Shown in pieces: positions 22,275-33,449 of a stretch of 64,000 nucleotides of DNA. The DNA is from Euclidia mi (taxonomy: Eukaryota > Arthropoda > Insecta > Lepidoptera > Erebidae): positions 99,861,279-99,925,278 of the forward strand of contig OX123182.2 in NCBI GenBank assembly GCA_944739405.2, given 5' to 3'. Every line of letters starts with the position of its first letter. Positions within the stretch are counted from its first letter, which is position 1. Both the position numbers and the translations under genes were made by a program. Under the pieces are notes generated by a model. The model was not told the origin of the DNA, searched no databases, and worked only from the letters and a program-made list of their open reading frames with translations.

Positions 22275-22733
22275 CTAGATATTTTTAAAGTTATTTATGC
22301 TCATTTTCAAATTATACACTCTGAAGGGATTTGTTTGTTAAAACTCTCACAAATTGATCAGATCTTTGTAAACTCTAAAGGTATTCTATTTCTATTTTTT
22401 ATAACATACACTCCGCGCATCCACACCTCGAAAATATACACAGTAACATATTATTACACACTCTCAACATACTACAACATCAACTTAACAAAAATATACA
22501 CATCCCTCAACATAACATACCATATACATACACAAACACACAGACGTCGTCCTGTCCTGATAGAATATAGTTCTCTCTCTCTATTCATACATGGCGTTCT
22601 AATAGGAATTAACTACTTACCTTGTTTATATATGTATCATTTTTTTTGTTCTATTTTATCAGTTAAATGGCTAATACAATGAATAATATTTTAACCGACC
22701 TAGAAGATATTAGTTACTAAAGCAAATACCTGT

Positions 22734-23577
22734 ATGCTGGCGGATTGCAGGAGCCTTGTTGAAAGATCGAGCACTAATCATATAACTATTCTTCATATTA
22801 ACATACGTATCATAAAAAAGAACCTCGATGAACTGTTTACCCTATTACACATAATTGAAATTAATTGCGACATTTTGATATTAACTGAACGCTGGTTGAG
22901 CAAAATCAAGCATCTTTCTGTACTAGAGGGCTACACTTCTCACTATACAAGACAAATCAAAAACCAAAACGATGAAGTGGCCATGTACATAAAGAACGAC
23001 ATTAATTGCACTATAAACGAACCGGATTTCAACAATGGCACCTGTCTTACCTGCAAAATTAATAACGATCTCGCAATAATAGGTTTCTATCGCTCACCCT
23101 CATACAATACAAATACAAAATTTAATGGCTTCATGGAAAGCTTGGACTGTGTTCTCTCGTCATTCAGTACATTTATCGGTGACTTCAACATAGATAGTAT
23201 GCCCCCAAACACAGATGTACACTGTGCAAATTACCTTATCCTAAACGCTGCTCATGGATTACTACCCGGGCACCTCCTACCAACCAGAGCAAACAGTTGT
23301 ATAGACCATGTTTTCGTAAAATCAATAAAGAGCACTAATATTCTTGTCCTAGAATCTCAAATTACTGACCACCTCCCACTACTTGTACAAATTGATTATG
23401 GACGTTCTATGAAACGCCCCGTTCCCTATTATAAAATACCTAAAACCAATTATATCAAAGTTATAAACGATCTCGAGAACCACGATTTCTCTGCAATATT
23501 TAATATGGATGACCCTAACATCGCTTCCATGAACCTCGTTTTAATCCTACAAACGATTCTCAAAAAACACACTTGAT
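22734..23577 (+). pseudogene. LINE ORF2, APE-type endonuclease domain
   Basis: This domain nicks target DNA to prime reverse transcription. Motifs in order are HINIRI (Asn), TERWLS (catalytic Glu), GFYRSPS, GDFNID (Asp/Asn), CIDHVF and ITDHLPL (Asp-His). All expected residues for APE-like activity are present. The frame closes at TGA 23574-23576, but the linker continues in another frame (KPWITPGLLRCIRHRDKLH, about 23605-23660). An extra stop lies near 23717, and the linker runs to the insertion at 24077. Confidence 0.85.
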
Positions 23578-24077
23578 AAATCAATGCCCCTAAAAAGTTA
23601 AGAAACCTCAAACCTTGGATTACCCCAGGTTTATTGAGGTGTATTCGCCATCGTGATAAACTACATGTCAAAGCTCGCAGATCACCTGATAATAACATAT
23701 TACAAATCTCATACTAACGATATCGGAATCATTGCAACAACCTCTTAAGAGACTTAAAAACAGAATATGACAAATTTGAATTAGAAAAAGCGAAAACCAA
23801 CCGAAAATCTCTGTGGAACAAAATTAAAGAGATAACTTACACAAAAAAGGCTTGTTTACCCCCCTTAGAATTACTGCAAATATCTACTGACCCTATAACT
23901 GCAGCCAACCTCGTTTGTCAGTTCTTCGCTTCAATAGGCGCAGACCTTGCCTCTAAAATTATGACACCTTTACACTCAGTCACACCGCAACACTCACCCC
24001 CCCTTACCTCATTAGTCTTATTGAAAGTGGACGAGGCGGAGGTTCAATCCACTACAATTATGACACCTTTACACTCA
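23578..24077 (+). pseudogene. LINE ORF2 linker between EN and RT
   Basis: It encodes KPWITPGLLRCIRHRDKLH and SLWNKIKEIT, characteristic of the segment between EN and RT. One 99-bp unit (23957-24055) is repeated in frame. The second unit is broken after its 22nd base by the insertion at 24078. Confidence 0.7.
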
Positions 24078-24796
24078 CCCAACTAGCACACTACCACTAG
24101 TATTTCCACAAATAGCAGCCTATTTTGCAACTTTAAGCTGTACAATAGCGCTTTAGGGGTTCAGAAAGTGGTTTTAAGTTCTACTATTGCTTCTGTAACT
24201 GCTCATAGCTGTAAATATCACTAGGGGTAGCAGAAACTGAACCAAAAGCCACTCTCGGTTTTATAAGAGTTCATTTTACAACCCATTTACCATCTATAGC
24301 TTTATAAGAGAGTTAAAACATTATGTTAAAGCTGCTAAAAAGCTTCTCTTGCCGCTGCTGTACGCTTCAGAACTGCCTAAAGACTTTAATTGCAGACTTT
24401 TTAACGGAACTGTATAAAAGATATATTTATCACTGTTCTGCCACTGAAAGTTTCATTGCAGAAGGGAATTTGTTCTTTTGTGCAGACTTAAGAGGCCGTT
24501 CCAAAATTCACGGACTGCATGAATAGGTATTTTACGCCAAGCGCGCGGGCAACGCGATCAAGTTATCAATGTGTGCGTCTGTGTAGCCCAACAAAATCTA
24601 CCTTGCAGTGAACTCACTGAGACAAAACAAATTGATACTTTGACCAATAAAATTTATGATCGAAATACAGAATTATTTTGGCTAAGGTATTTTGATGTTT
24701 AAATGTAATAACTCCAGGTAGATTCCATTGTTGTTGTTAAAAAAATCCGACTTCAAACAGTCGTAGAAACATGCAATCTCATTTACTTAGATTACA

Positions 24797-24937
24797 CATA
24801 CATACATACATAGACTCACGCCTGCTTCCCCGAAGGGGTAGGCAGAGGCAAATTGAACGCCCACTTTCGCCAGTATTTTGATCCCACGTATTAGGTGGCG
24901 AGCCTATTGCCGCTTATCGGGATATTTTGTTTGCCAG
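24797..24937 (-). mobile_element. 5'-truncated SINE/LINE tail with TSD
   Basis: It carries the minus-strand shared 3' module: (CATA)n, then the complement of CTACCCCTTCGGGGAAGCAG, GGCAATAGGCTCGCCACC and AACAAAATATCCCGATAA. AGATTACA flanks it at 24789-24796 and 24938-24945. The right flank repeats GATTACAATAAA three times. Confidence 0.8.
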
Positions 24938-25221
24938 AGATTACAATAAATGACTTAGATTACAATAAACTGACTTAGATTACAATAAATACTAATTCTA
25001 GTTATTCTGTGATAAAATCCAAAATACTGAACCGATTTCGGAAAACTTTCTATGGGACCAAGCTGGAAGTAATATCATTATATCCTATCCTATGAAATAA
25101 AAATAAATCCAAATTGGTCCATAAATGATGCATTAGTGAGATGACAAACATGAAAAAATATGAAAAATAATACAACCGAATTGTGAACCGCCTCCGTTTT
25201 GAAGTCGGTTGAAAATATTAA

Positions 25222-25820
25222 TCCCTACTAATATTATAAATTGGAAAGTGTGTATGTATGTGTATGTATGTTCCGTTTTCACGCGAAATCGGCTGAACCG
25301 ATTTTTTCGAAATTTAATATAGAGATATATTGGACCATGGAGACGGACATAGGCTATCATAAGTTGCAAAAATTAAACTGGGAGGGATTGTAGGGAGGAT
25401 AGAAGTTTGTACAGCAGAAATTTTCCTCTTGGAAGTAAAAACGCATGCGCGAATAATTGATTGCTGCGCATGTGCTATCTGTCAGTAATGTCACATCATA
25501 CATATTTTCATATTGTGCACAGTGATTCCATTGTTCGCATATCTAAACTAATAATTATATACTACGCTCAAACGGCTGAAACGATTTTCTCTACCCATTA
25601 AAATTATAAATGCAAAAGTGTTTATTTTATAGATATAATAATTGGACATGTATTGAAACATGGCTTTGACATTTGTCATGGATACTGATCGAGTTACTTT
25701 GTACCTTATAGAGCTTCTGACTCTTTAGAATAATCAGGAGTGTTTTCACACAACTTGGGACTGAAAGTAGATATGGCTTAACCCGAATTTAATGCGCGCG
25801 AAGCCGCGGGCAAAAGCTAG
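25222..25820 (+). mobile_element. Complete non-autonomous Helitron
   Basis: The left boundary is A|TCCCTACTAATATTATAAAT. The right boundary is a GC hairpin (GCGCGCGAAGCCGCGGGC), then AAAAG CTAG|T at 25817-25820. Insertion between A and T without duplication is the Helitron rule. No Rep/helicase is present. Internal words GGGAGGGATT, CGCATGCGC and GCTGCGCATGTGCTATCTGT recur in the copy at 35.33-35.65 kb. Confidence 0.85.
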
Positions 25821-26464
25821 TATACAATAGAAATGAGATTTTACTTAAGCTGAAATAGTAGCCGAATCTTTTTCTGGGGTATCCATCTCCTCATTTATTG
25901 TACTATTACAAATCAACTGATAGCCATCATCGCCGCTATGTACTGTTTGCCAAAATGAATAAGTAAAAGTAACGTTTTCATGTTTTGTTTTCAATACCAT
26001 GCTGTCACCATTTATAACACATAAATCATATACGAACCAACATTTTTGCAGGAAGTATGAAATAATCAAACCTTATAGTACAAACCTCTTAGACGGTGAT
26101 TGAGTCATTATTAAAAACAACATTTTAGCTGGAACTTTATTTTTACTTCGGCACCATACCTGGGGAATTACTGGTTCAGAAGATATTGAGGCTCAAAGTT
26201 AGTATGGATTTTTTCTAATTAGGTACAAAATGGATGCATTTACACCACCAATATGTTCTTTAGTCGCCCTATGACCCCATGGATAAGTAGATATTTCGAG
26301 CGTAGCACGCACGCGCTTTTAATTACGGTATAGAAAATGTAAAAACTTAAAAATATTCGTTTCCCTGGTATCATTCTTGATAAGTATGACTTGGCAGTCA
26401 TGTACACAACCAGTAGACTTCGGCTTTGTGATTACACAATATTCTTAACTAATCTGTCATAAGG

Positions 26465-26687
26465 CGCTAAAACTATCAAGCTATTGGGTGAATAGCCTGT
26501 CGTGGGTCGTAATTGCAAAACTTGCTCCAGTCATTAACCACATATCTGACAATGTCTGAACGCACCATCGCTCTATCTTGTGTTCCATATAAGAGAGAGC
26601 ACGAAACAAACATGCACCGTCACCAACAATAGGGACGACAGTACATTCTTCAACTTCTCCATTAACGTTCAGATTTTCTTTAGCCAT
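26465..26687 (-). pseudogene. OTU-type cysteine protease fragment
   Basis: OTU proteases remove ubiquitin and are carried by several eukaryotic transposon classes. The minus-strand frame begins MAKENLNVNGEVEE and reads VPIVGDGACLFRALSYME, with the catalytic Asp and Cys in DGACLFRAL. One base out of frame it continues as VRSDIVRYVVNDWSKFCNYD, the next conserved OTU segment, to a stop. The catalytic His region is not seen, so this is a frameshifted N-terminal piece. It lies in the 6.3-kb insertion and was probably cargo of a mobile element. Confidence 0.72.
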
Positions 26688-27139
26688 TTTAAAAAAAGTC
26701 TAACCGACAAAACCTACGCTTAAACCAAACGAAAACAAAATAAATGCCAAATACAAAGCTGAGTCTATAACCAAAACTACTTAACCGAAACAAAGCAAAT
26801 GCAATCCAATATATTCCAAGAAAAGAACAACCGAAATCGTCAAATATAATCCGATAGAAATATTTAGGTATGGTATGTACTATACAGCAACCAAAACGAT
26901 TTAACAACCAACAACATCCAACCAACTGCGTACAACTAACCTACCTGACGATGAAAGTTAAATAATAACTGGAGAGGGTCATTAATCCACAGAAAATCTT
27001 AACACCTCGATTAAAAAAATGACGTAACTGCACAACGCTATCTATTGTCAACATTTATAACTAGAATTATTTTGCTCATCTTAATTTATTCGTTCCATTA
27101 GGTAGGTACTGATAGTTTAAACTAATATATTACATCATC

Positions 27140-27564
27140 CATCAGCCCTTAGTTTATCCCCATGGGGGTTGAATTTATCAAAATCATATTTAAGCGGACG
27201 TCTTCATCATGGTAGCTCCAATCTTTAATTTCAGTTCAATCAGTCGAAAATCTATGAAAATTTATACAAACTTTCATCCCCTATTTTATCCCCTTAGGGG
27301 TAGTATTTATCAAAATCCTTTCTTAGAGGATGCCTACGTCATAGTAGCTATATGCATGCAAAGTATCCACCCGATCGGTTTAAAATTGACAAAGTTTCAT
27401 ACAAACCTTCATCCCCTATGTTATCCCCTTGGGGGTAGAATTTATACAAATTCCTTTCTTAGCGGATGTCTACGTCATAACATTTACCTGCATGCCAAAT
27501 TTCAGTCCGATCCCTTCAGTGGTTTGGGCTGTGCGTTGACGTTTGTGTTTTATATATATTTAGA
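27140..27564 (-). mobile_element. Helitron-like 5' part with ~130-bp repeats
   Basis: The minus-strand start is A|TCTAAATATATATAAAAC at 27564. It is followed by degenerate repeats of about 130 bp, with CTTCATCCCCTA, TTATCCCC(T/A)NGGGGT and TTTCTTAGNGGATG seen three times. The 3' CTAG end was not located. Confidence 0.6.
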
Positions 27565-27714
27565 TACAATTTCTGACATTCATAAGAGTCACCTTGTGAC
27601 CTAAGTGAATATAGTATTTTTGAATTTTGCGGTACTTATTTTATAAGAGCATCGATTTCGTTACCATTATTTTATTCTACATATTCAACAATAATAACTC
27701 ACATCAAGAAGGGT

Positions 27715-27860
27715 TGGTCGCGCTATAAATACAGTGGTGTTTACAAGGCACGCACACAGACGCAGTGACAACGGCAAGCGGCACACGTCCTACCTGGATG
27801 AGCGCTCAGCGCGGTCTAAAGTTCTGTAGACGCGTACAGGATTTATATAACGATTTCTAG
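27715..27860 (+). promoter_or_regulatory. Possible promoter-like patch with TATA box
   Basis: GCGCTATAAATACAGTG is followed by a locally GC-rich stretch in an AT-rich surrounding. No gene was recognised downstream, so this could be chance or a remnant of an element promoter. Confidence 0.2.
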
Positions 27861-28400
27861 CTTCGTTTAAAAATTAATTTAAAATATTTGTAATCACATT
27901 TAGAAGCTGTTTTATTTTTCCTAGCAAGGTATTATATCAAATCTTATTAGATACTATTTGTTTTATTATTTCTTAGTGTATTTTATGTGATAAAAAATAA
28001 TCCATTTAGACGTAAACTGACAATGTAATGACATTTTACGTAACATTTTTTGGTTTATTTCTGAATGAAACCTAACATTCTGGCACAATCATACAAAGGG
28101 GCAGGATGTTGTTATGTAGTAGATGCATTTAAAAGTTAATTACTCACATTATTTTCGATGTAATGGACCATCGCGTAATGCTCATAAAATGATTTCTTCA
28201 AAACATGCTTTGCGGAAACTTGATTTTTCTGTTGTAGGTAATTAAACACTTATTTTTATTACAGTCATACAATAGTAAACGAAGTGATCTAATAGTATAA
28301 TCGTTAATTTCTTAATTTGTTGATATATCTGAGTCACAATCACGTATCTCCGCGCGTGTTAATCGCCAAAATGGCTTAAAAAACGGGAACGGCCTCTTAA

Positions 28401-29250
28401 GTAGGAATTTGATCGTCTGTTTTACTAATAGCGACTTCACAACACGCCAAGTTTGAGTTCAACAAACACAAGCGAGGGTTCCGTAGATTTTGTTTTCTCA
28501 ATTAGGTACTGATAACGGACCAGTTACAGAGGAAAAGTAAGTTATAGCTTGGTGTCGCATATTATAAAAATAAAGTTAAATAACCTTCTTTGCGTAATTT
28601 ATTGTTTCTTTCTTCTAGACTGTAATTGGACAGCGATACTAAATATAAACTAGAGTATGTCGAATGTGAAAGAAAATGGAGATGATGGAAAGATTTTATT
28701 TTACCTAATCAAAGGGCAATTAAATATTTTTTAACTATTAAAAAGAAGTCATGGAGGTAATATGTATCAAAGTTGAAGAAAATCAAATACTATATATTAA
28801 ATTGTATGAAATTTGATAATTTAGTAAATGCTTTTGGCATTCCAATCTTATCTAAATATTTTCAAAAGCAACTAGGTATACATCAGTTTTAAGTTCAGAA
28901 AACGTGTGTTCGCCGAGTGATGTAAAATGTAAACTTGTAGGCACTCGATATGAATCGGATTTATATTTTATTCCTGTACTACACACATTATAACGAGTAC
29001 AATCGAAGCGCCTCTTGAATTGAAATAAAAAAAATATTTGAGATAAAATAAACTTGTTTTATTGGCAAATTAATGTTGAAATTTTCATATAAGTTGGTTG
29101 GTTAGTCGGTGGTCCGATAAGGTGTGGCGAGGGCGCTGATAAGAGTTCTGTGGCTTCTTGTTCTGTTGTCGAACAATCTTACATTTCTGTCAACTGCTTG
29201 TCAGCAATTTCGTACGACATAATATTGTTCCTTTTAACAATGCAGTTTAT
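28401..29250. other. Unassigned interior of the 6.3-kb insertion
   Basis: AT-rich; no gene or repeat was recognised. Confidence 0.4.
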
Positions 29251-29251
29251 T

Positions 29252-29437
29252 TTACTCCAGTTTGGTTGTGGAGTTGAATCTTCTAAATTTTGATAATTTT
29301 TTCACTTTTTTGTTCGGCCAGTGTAACACTCCGTGTTTTTCCCACTTAGATGGACAGATGCAAAGTTCTTGTTTATTTTGTTGTTCATTATAAGTTTGAA
29401 TTATTTTGAAAGGCATTCTGAAAACATGGTGAGACAT
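29252..29437 (-). CDS. Possible small exon of unknown protein
   Basis: From Met at 29437 the minus frame reads MSHHVFRMPFKIIQTY, then ELCICPSKWEKHGVLHWPNK. It resembles an N-terminal segment (hydrophobic-basic, then PS.W...L.WP) that I associate with predicted lepidopteran proteins, some linked to DUF4806 or transposons. That link is from memory and uncertain. The frame ends after 61 residues. It may be cargo of the insertion or a chance frame. Confidence 0.3.
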   Translation of the reverse strand: MSHHVFRMPFKIIQTYNEQQNKQELCICPSKWEKHGVLHWPNKKVKKLSKFRRFNSTTKLE

Positions 29438-29494
29438 AGTAAGTGGTAAACAATTGAAAGAGCGTAAAATATAGAAGCTGCTACAAATGATCAT

Positions 29495-30150
29495 CGTATT
29501 TAAGGGTTTTCAACGAGTTCTACGGAACTCTAAACACATTAGTGTGGTTCGATGCCTGCAATAAGTACGAAATAAAAGAGATTGTAAAGACTTGAAGTGC
29601 ATTAGTGGTACAGGTATTACTTGGACCTTCAGAAGAGTGAAACTTAGCGCTATGACGCGTAAAGAGGAAGTTTTAAGGTTGAAGTTGCAAGTTAAAGCTG
29701 CTTCTCATAGACGACATGTTTACAAGACAATTGTTTATCATTACTTGAGAAATTTATAGGTTTTTATCGCAATTTGTACTGAACTATAAGTAAATATAGA
29801 ACCAGCAACTTACTAAATACAAATGTAGTCAAGTATGTAATTTTAATATCGTGTATGTATGTGATATAAAGATATTTATATAATAACATTTTACATATTT
29901 TACGATATTCTGAGGTAATTATTGAGGCGCGTTAAAAATACTCCAATAATATCAACTATATGCACGATAAACTGATCTGCGTTTGTAGCCACTTGCATAT
30001 AATACAAAATATAGCTCAAAAACACTCACCTTCACTTCACTTATTATTTATTTGTATTCAGTAATGTCTCACTCAGGATCAACAGATGTATTTAATAAAT
30101 GAGAAACAAGGTGAACAATCAGTGATCCTTTATATTCGTTCAGTAAAACC
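29495..30150. other. Unassigned interior of the 6.3-kb insertion
   Basis: No gene was recognised. The right terminal 220 bp (30157-30380) has an open minus frame of 68 codons, which I regard as subterminal repeat sequence and not protein. Confidence 0.35.
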
Positions 30151-30383
30151 TGTCATTCATTCAATAAGCGCCACAAGAGCTTTAGTGTGCCGCTCCTGTA
30201 GCGCTTTTATGCCACTATTATGAGGTTCTAATGGAACTATAGGTTGCAAAAAGTTGTGCCCCTTTGGCTTCAAAGCAGCTGCATAAGGTCTGCAGTGCAC
30301 GCTCTGGCGCTTGAGCTTGGCGCCTTTGGGAATAATCGCATTAGCTCCAAAGCTCTTAAGCAACAGTTTGTGCTAGTTGGTTA

Positions 30384-31996
30384 GTCACACCGCAACGCTC
30401 ACCCCCCCCCCCCATACCTGATTAGTCTTATTGAAAGTGGACGAGGCGGAGTTTCAATCTACTATCCTAAATTTAAGACACGATAGTGCCGCCGGCTGAG
30501 ACGGTATACCCTCTAAACTTCTCAAATCATGTCGACAAAAGCTTGTACCTCTTATCACACATATCATAAACCAATCTATCGACAAAGGAATTTTCCCAGA
30601 TCCATTTAAAAAAGCCCTGATACAACCAATACATAAGAGTGCGGACAGGGAGTGTGTGAACAATTACAGTCCGATCTCAGTACTCCCAACCATCTCCAAG
30701 GTTATGGAAAGGTCGATAAATAATCGCCTTGTTGATAACCTGAATAAACATAAATCAATAGCTCCAAATCAATACGGTTTTAAAAAAGGTGTCTCGTCCG
30801 AGGATGCAATTGCTGACCTATCGGAATTCGTGGCCAGGAAGGTAGATGATCGTAAAAAAATATCTTACTATATTTTTGGATCTAATAAAATCGTTCGACA
30901 CTGTCCCTGTCCCCAGACTTCTTTCCAAACTGGAAAACATAGGTATCCGTGGCACACCTTATAATTTATTTAAAAGCTACCTCCACGATAGGAGACTCAG
31001 TGTGAAAATAGATTCTATCATCAGTGAAGAGCAAAACGTAACATACAGTATCCCTCAAGGTAGTGTGATCAGTCCAACGTTGTTTCTCATTTATATCAAC
31101 GACATATGCACGTTGCCGCTCTCCAACTCCAATATCTTCACATACGCTGACGACACTGCTATAGTAGTATATATGTCACACATGGTTTGAAGTGAAATAC
31201 CACGCCGAAAAATCTTAACGTACAGTAATACAGTGGTTGCAAGAGAATTTGCTATCGCTTAATCTATCTTAAACTAATTTTATTCCCTTCTCTATTAGCC
31301 AAAGGACAAAAGCACCTTCCAACTTTACTATTACAGCACATACATGCTCTGCCCGCTCCAAATGCCCATGTAAAACGCTCTCTCGCGTTACCAACACCAA
31401 GTACCTCGGTGTACTACTTGATGAGGAATTGAAGTGGTACGTCCATATTGACTCTTTAGCCACAAAAGTTAGAAGGTTGATATATATCTTCAAGTCACTA
31501 AGACGTTGCGCAGACTCAAACACATTACGAATGGTATATCTAGAACTTTGCGAGTCCATCATCAGCTACTGTATTCCGGTCTGGGGTGGTGCCGCTAAAA
31601 CCAAGGTCATAGCGCTGGAGCGAGCGCATCGGGCTCTACTAAAAGTTATGCTAGGCAGACCATTAAGATCACCCACCAATGAACTATATACCGATTGCAA
31701 GGTGCTCACTGTTTGTTAACTCTTTGTACTCCGTACCACTCTTCGCCGACATAGTCAAATAATTAAGCCGGTCTCTTTAAATCGTAGATGCAAAAGTAAT
31801 TGTCTTCCAGTATTACACAAAACAGCTTTTGCGGGTCGCCAGTTTCAGGCGGTGAGTTCACTTATTTACAGGAAAGTCAGCAAGTCCATACACATTGACA
31901 ACCTTAATAAACACCAACTCAAAAGAAAATTATTTCAATGGCTGTCCAAACAGAGCTATGATAGTATAGAAAACCTACTCTCCTACTTATCCTAAG
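30384..31996 (+). pseudogene. LINE ORF2, reverse transcriptase and C-terminus
   Basis: This is the second half of the split LINE. After the tail of the 99-bp unit it reads the RT entry segment with a TGA where DGIP is normally preceded by Trp. NNYSPISVLPT and NQYGFKKGVSSEDAI follow, then a frameshift near 30870, FLDLIKSFD (motif A), SIPQGSVISPTLF and TYADDTAI (motif C, intact). Another shift near 31190 is followed by KYLGVLLDEELKWYVHIDSL and SYCIPVWG. The C-terminal part runs to the stop near 31996. Catalytic Asp residues are kept, but several lesions make the copy inactive. Confidence 0.82.
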
Positions 31997-32032
31997 CATA
32001 CTACATTCATATACACAGAACGCACATACGCA

Positions 32033-32125
32033 CATACATACACACACACGCACACGCACACGCTCACGCCCACGCACACGCACACGCAGACGCACACGAC
32101 ACACACACACACGCACACACACATA
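32033..32125. repeat. (CA)n/(CACG)n microsatellite in LINE 3' UTR
   Basis: Alternating CACA and CGCACA units follow the LINE stop codon. The arginine-valine frame on the other strand is an artefact of the repeat. Confidence 0.9.
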
Positions 32126-32345
32126 TACATATATATATGCGCATAAAATGTTTTATATATGTACTTTTATATTGTTTTTTACTTTAGTTACGTTAGACTT
32201 AACTACCTGAATGTAGACACACACAGAAAGGATAATTTGTAGTTATGTAACAGCAGAACACTGCCGCCCGAGTCACAGGGTATCCCTAGTTCGGGAGGCA
32301 GAGTTTGGAAACTTTTAAACACTCGCGTTGCATGTTTAAGAATAT

Positions 32346-33305
32346 ATATATAGACGGGAATTAACGCGAACATGCAAATTAGGTATTTACATACCTTATT
32401 TTGCTTGACGTTTCGAGACGGTTGCACGTCCCGTGGTCGCAAGCTGACTGGTGAAGCGATGTCACGTCCCCGAGTGCGAGGTAGAAGATTCTATTTCTAC
32501 CCCAGGGTCGTTGATATTCGAAGTACTGGCGCAAAACACACTAACCGTATCTGTATATTGAACATTCGCCGACTGCGCATTAAAGTGGGGTGTTTTTAGC
32601 CGAATCACAGGATTCCACGCCGATGACAATTTAAAGCCCTCTTCCCGATTGAAATTTTTATGTTTTTCAATCGCTTCACACACAACTCTTGGGTAAAAGT
32701 GGCGTTCCGTGGTGAGGACTTGGGGACGATGAAATTCAATCCAGTGATTGGTGCCCGATTGAAGTAAATGTTCCGCAATCGCCGATTTGTTCGTTTGACG
32801 GTTCTTTACAGCTGCGATGTGCTCCTTTATACGTTCAGCGATAGTCCGCTTCGTTTGCCCTATCCAAGAGCTTCCGCAGCTGCAGTTGATTTTATAGACA
32901 CCTGGGGTTTGTAGCGGTAGAACATCCTTTGGTGTGCCCACGATGTTGTATGTGTAAATACGCCCCTGGTGTAAATACGGTCGGAATAGAGTAGTTTTTT
33001 AACTTGTCTCCTATTTTATCCGTAACACCTCTTATGTAGCGCATATAGGTTGGTTGTCTATTTACCGCCGGATGTTTATCGCGCTTGATAGGCCGCGTCA
33101 TTCGCCGTTGTACCTGGTATCCGTTCTTCCTAAGTACCTCCTGAACATGGTCTAGCTCTATCTTCAAATGCTCAGGGTCACAGAGGTCATGTGCTCTGTT
33201 TTTTAGTGACGTCACAACGGATTGCAGGTGTCGAGGGTGGTGGTGCGACATGGCGTGCAGGTATCTATCTGTGTGCGTAGGCTTCCGATATACGCAGTGT
33301 GTTAA
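32346..33305 (-). pseudogene. Penelope-like element: RT C-terminus and GIY-YIG nuclease
   Basis: Penelope-like elements couple an RT to a GIY-YIG endonuclease. On the minus strand the RT end reads CVYRKPTHTDRYLHAMSHHH (from about 33302), then AHDLCDPEHLKIELDHVQEV and YIRGVTDKIGDKL. After one frameshift near 32935 the nuclease domain starts with TPGVYKINC, then CGSSWIGQTKRTI and RIKEHIA (GIY read as GVY, YIG as WIG). The frame ends at 32462. The 3' flank has CACGGGACGTGCAACCGTC and CGAAACGTC, usual for this class. It is 5'-truncated, with one frameshift. Confidence 0.85.
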
Positions 33306-33449
33306 GGAGCTATAGTGTGTTAAGGATATTCTTAGGCAGGGTTTGTATCATTAGTGCCACCTTTATAAATTAATCTTAAAATGTAAGTAACCTAACGTAA
33401 CAAAGGTGTTTTTTTAGTATCAATAAATTTATATTATATATCCCTTATA

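Larger units (their letters stand above)
24492..28396. mobile_element. TTAA-bounded inverted-repeat unit inside the 6.3-kb insertion
   Basis: TTAA|GAGGCCGTTCC at the left and its reverse complement followed by TTAA at the right (28386-28400) are perfect. With the flanking AC/GT the match reaches 17 bp. TTAA targets are used by piggyBac and Kolobok elements. Whether this is a nested element or a subterminal repeat of the larger one cannot be settled here. Confidence 0.5.
24078..30380. mobile_element. 6.3-kb TIR-bounded insertion, class unknown
   Basis: The left end CCAACTAGCACA (24079-24090) and right end TGTGCTAGTTGG (30369-30380) are 12-bp perfect inverted repeats. TCA (24075-24077) and TTA (30381-30383) may be a 3-bp target duplication with one change. 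Subterminal sequence on both sides is rich in CTTAAGAG, GCGCTT and TGCCGCT words. Recognisable contents are an inner TTAA-bounded inverted-repeat pair, an OTU fragment, a Helitron, a SINE and a minus-strand frame at 29255. No transposase was recognised. Confidence 0.6.
20936..32345 (+). mobile_element. Jockey/CR1-like LINE, split by a 6.3-kb insertion
   Basis: A GC-rich 5' region (20936-21149) is followed by ORF1, ORF2 EN and linker up to 24077. The RT and C-terminus resume at 30384. Both breakpoints fall inside the same 99-bp unit that is present intact just upstream (23957-24055). This shows that the two halves are one element interrupted by 24078-30383, and not two separate copies. The 3' region contains a (CA)n tract and ends near 32345. 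Confidence 0.75.

Noticed and set aside
22335..22682. 115-codon frame between LINE ORF1 and ORF2
   Set aside because: Low-complexity AT-rich text (YTTHT-type words), no conserved segment, in the expected inter-ORF spacer.
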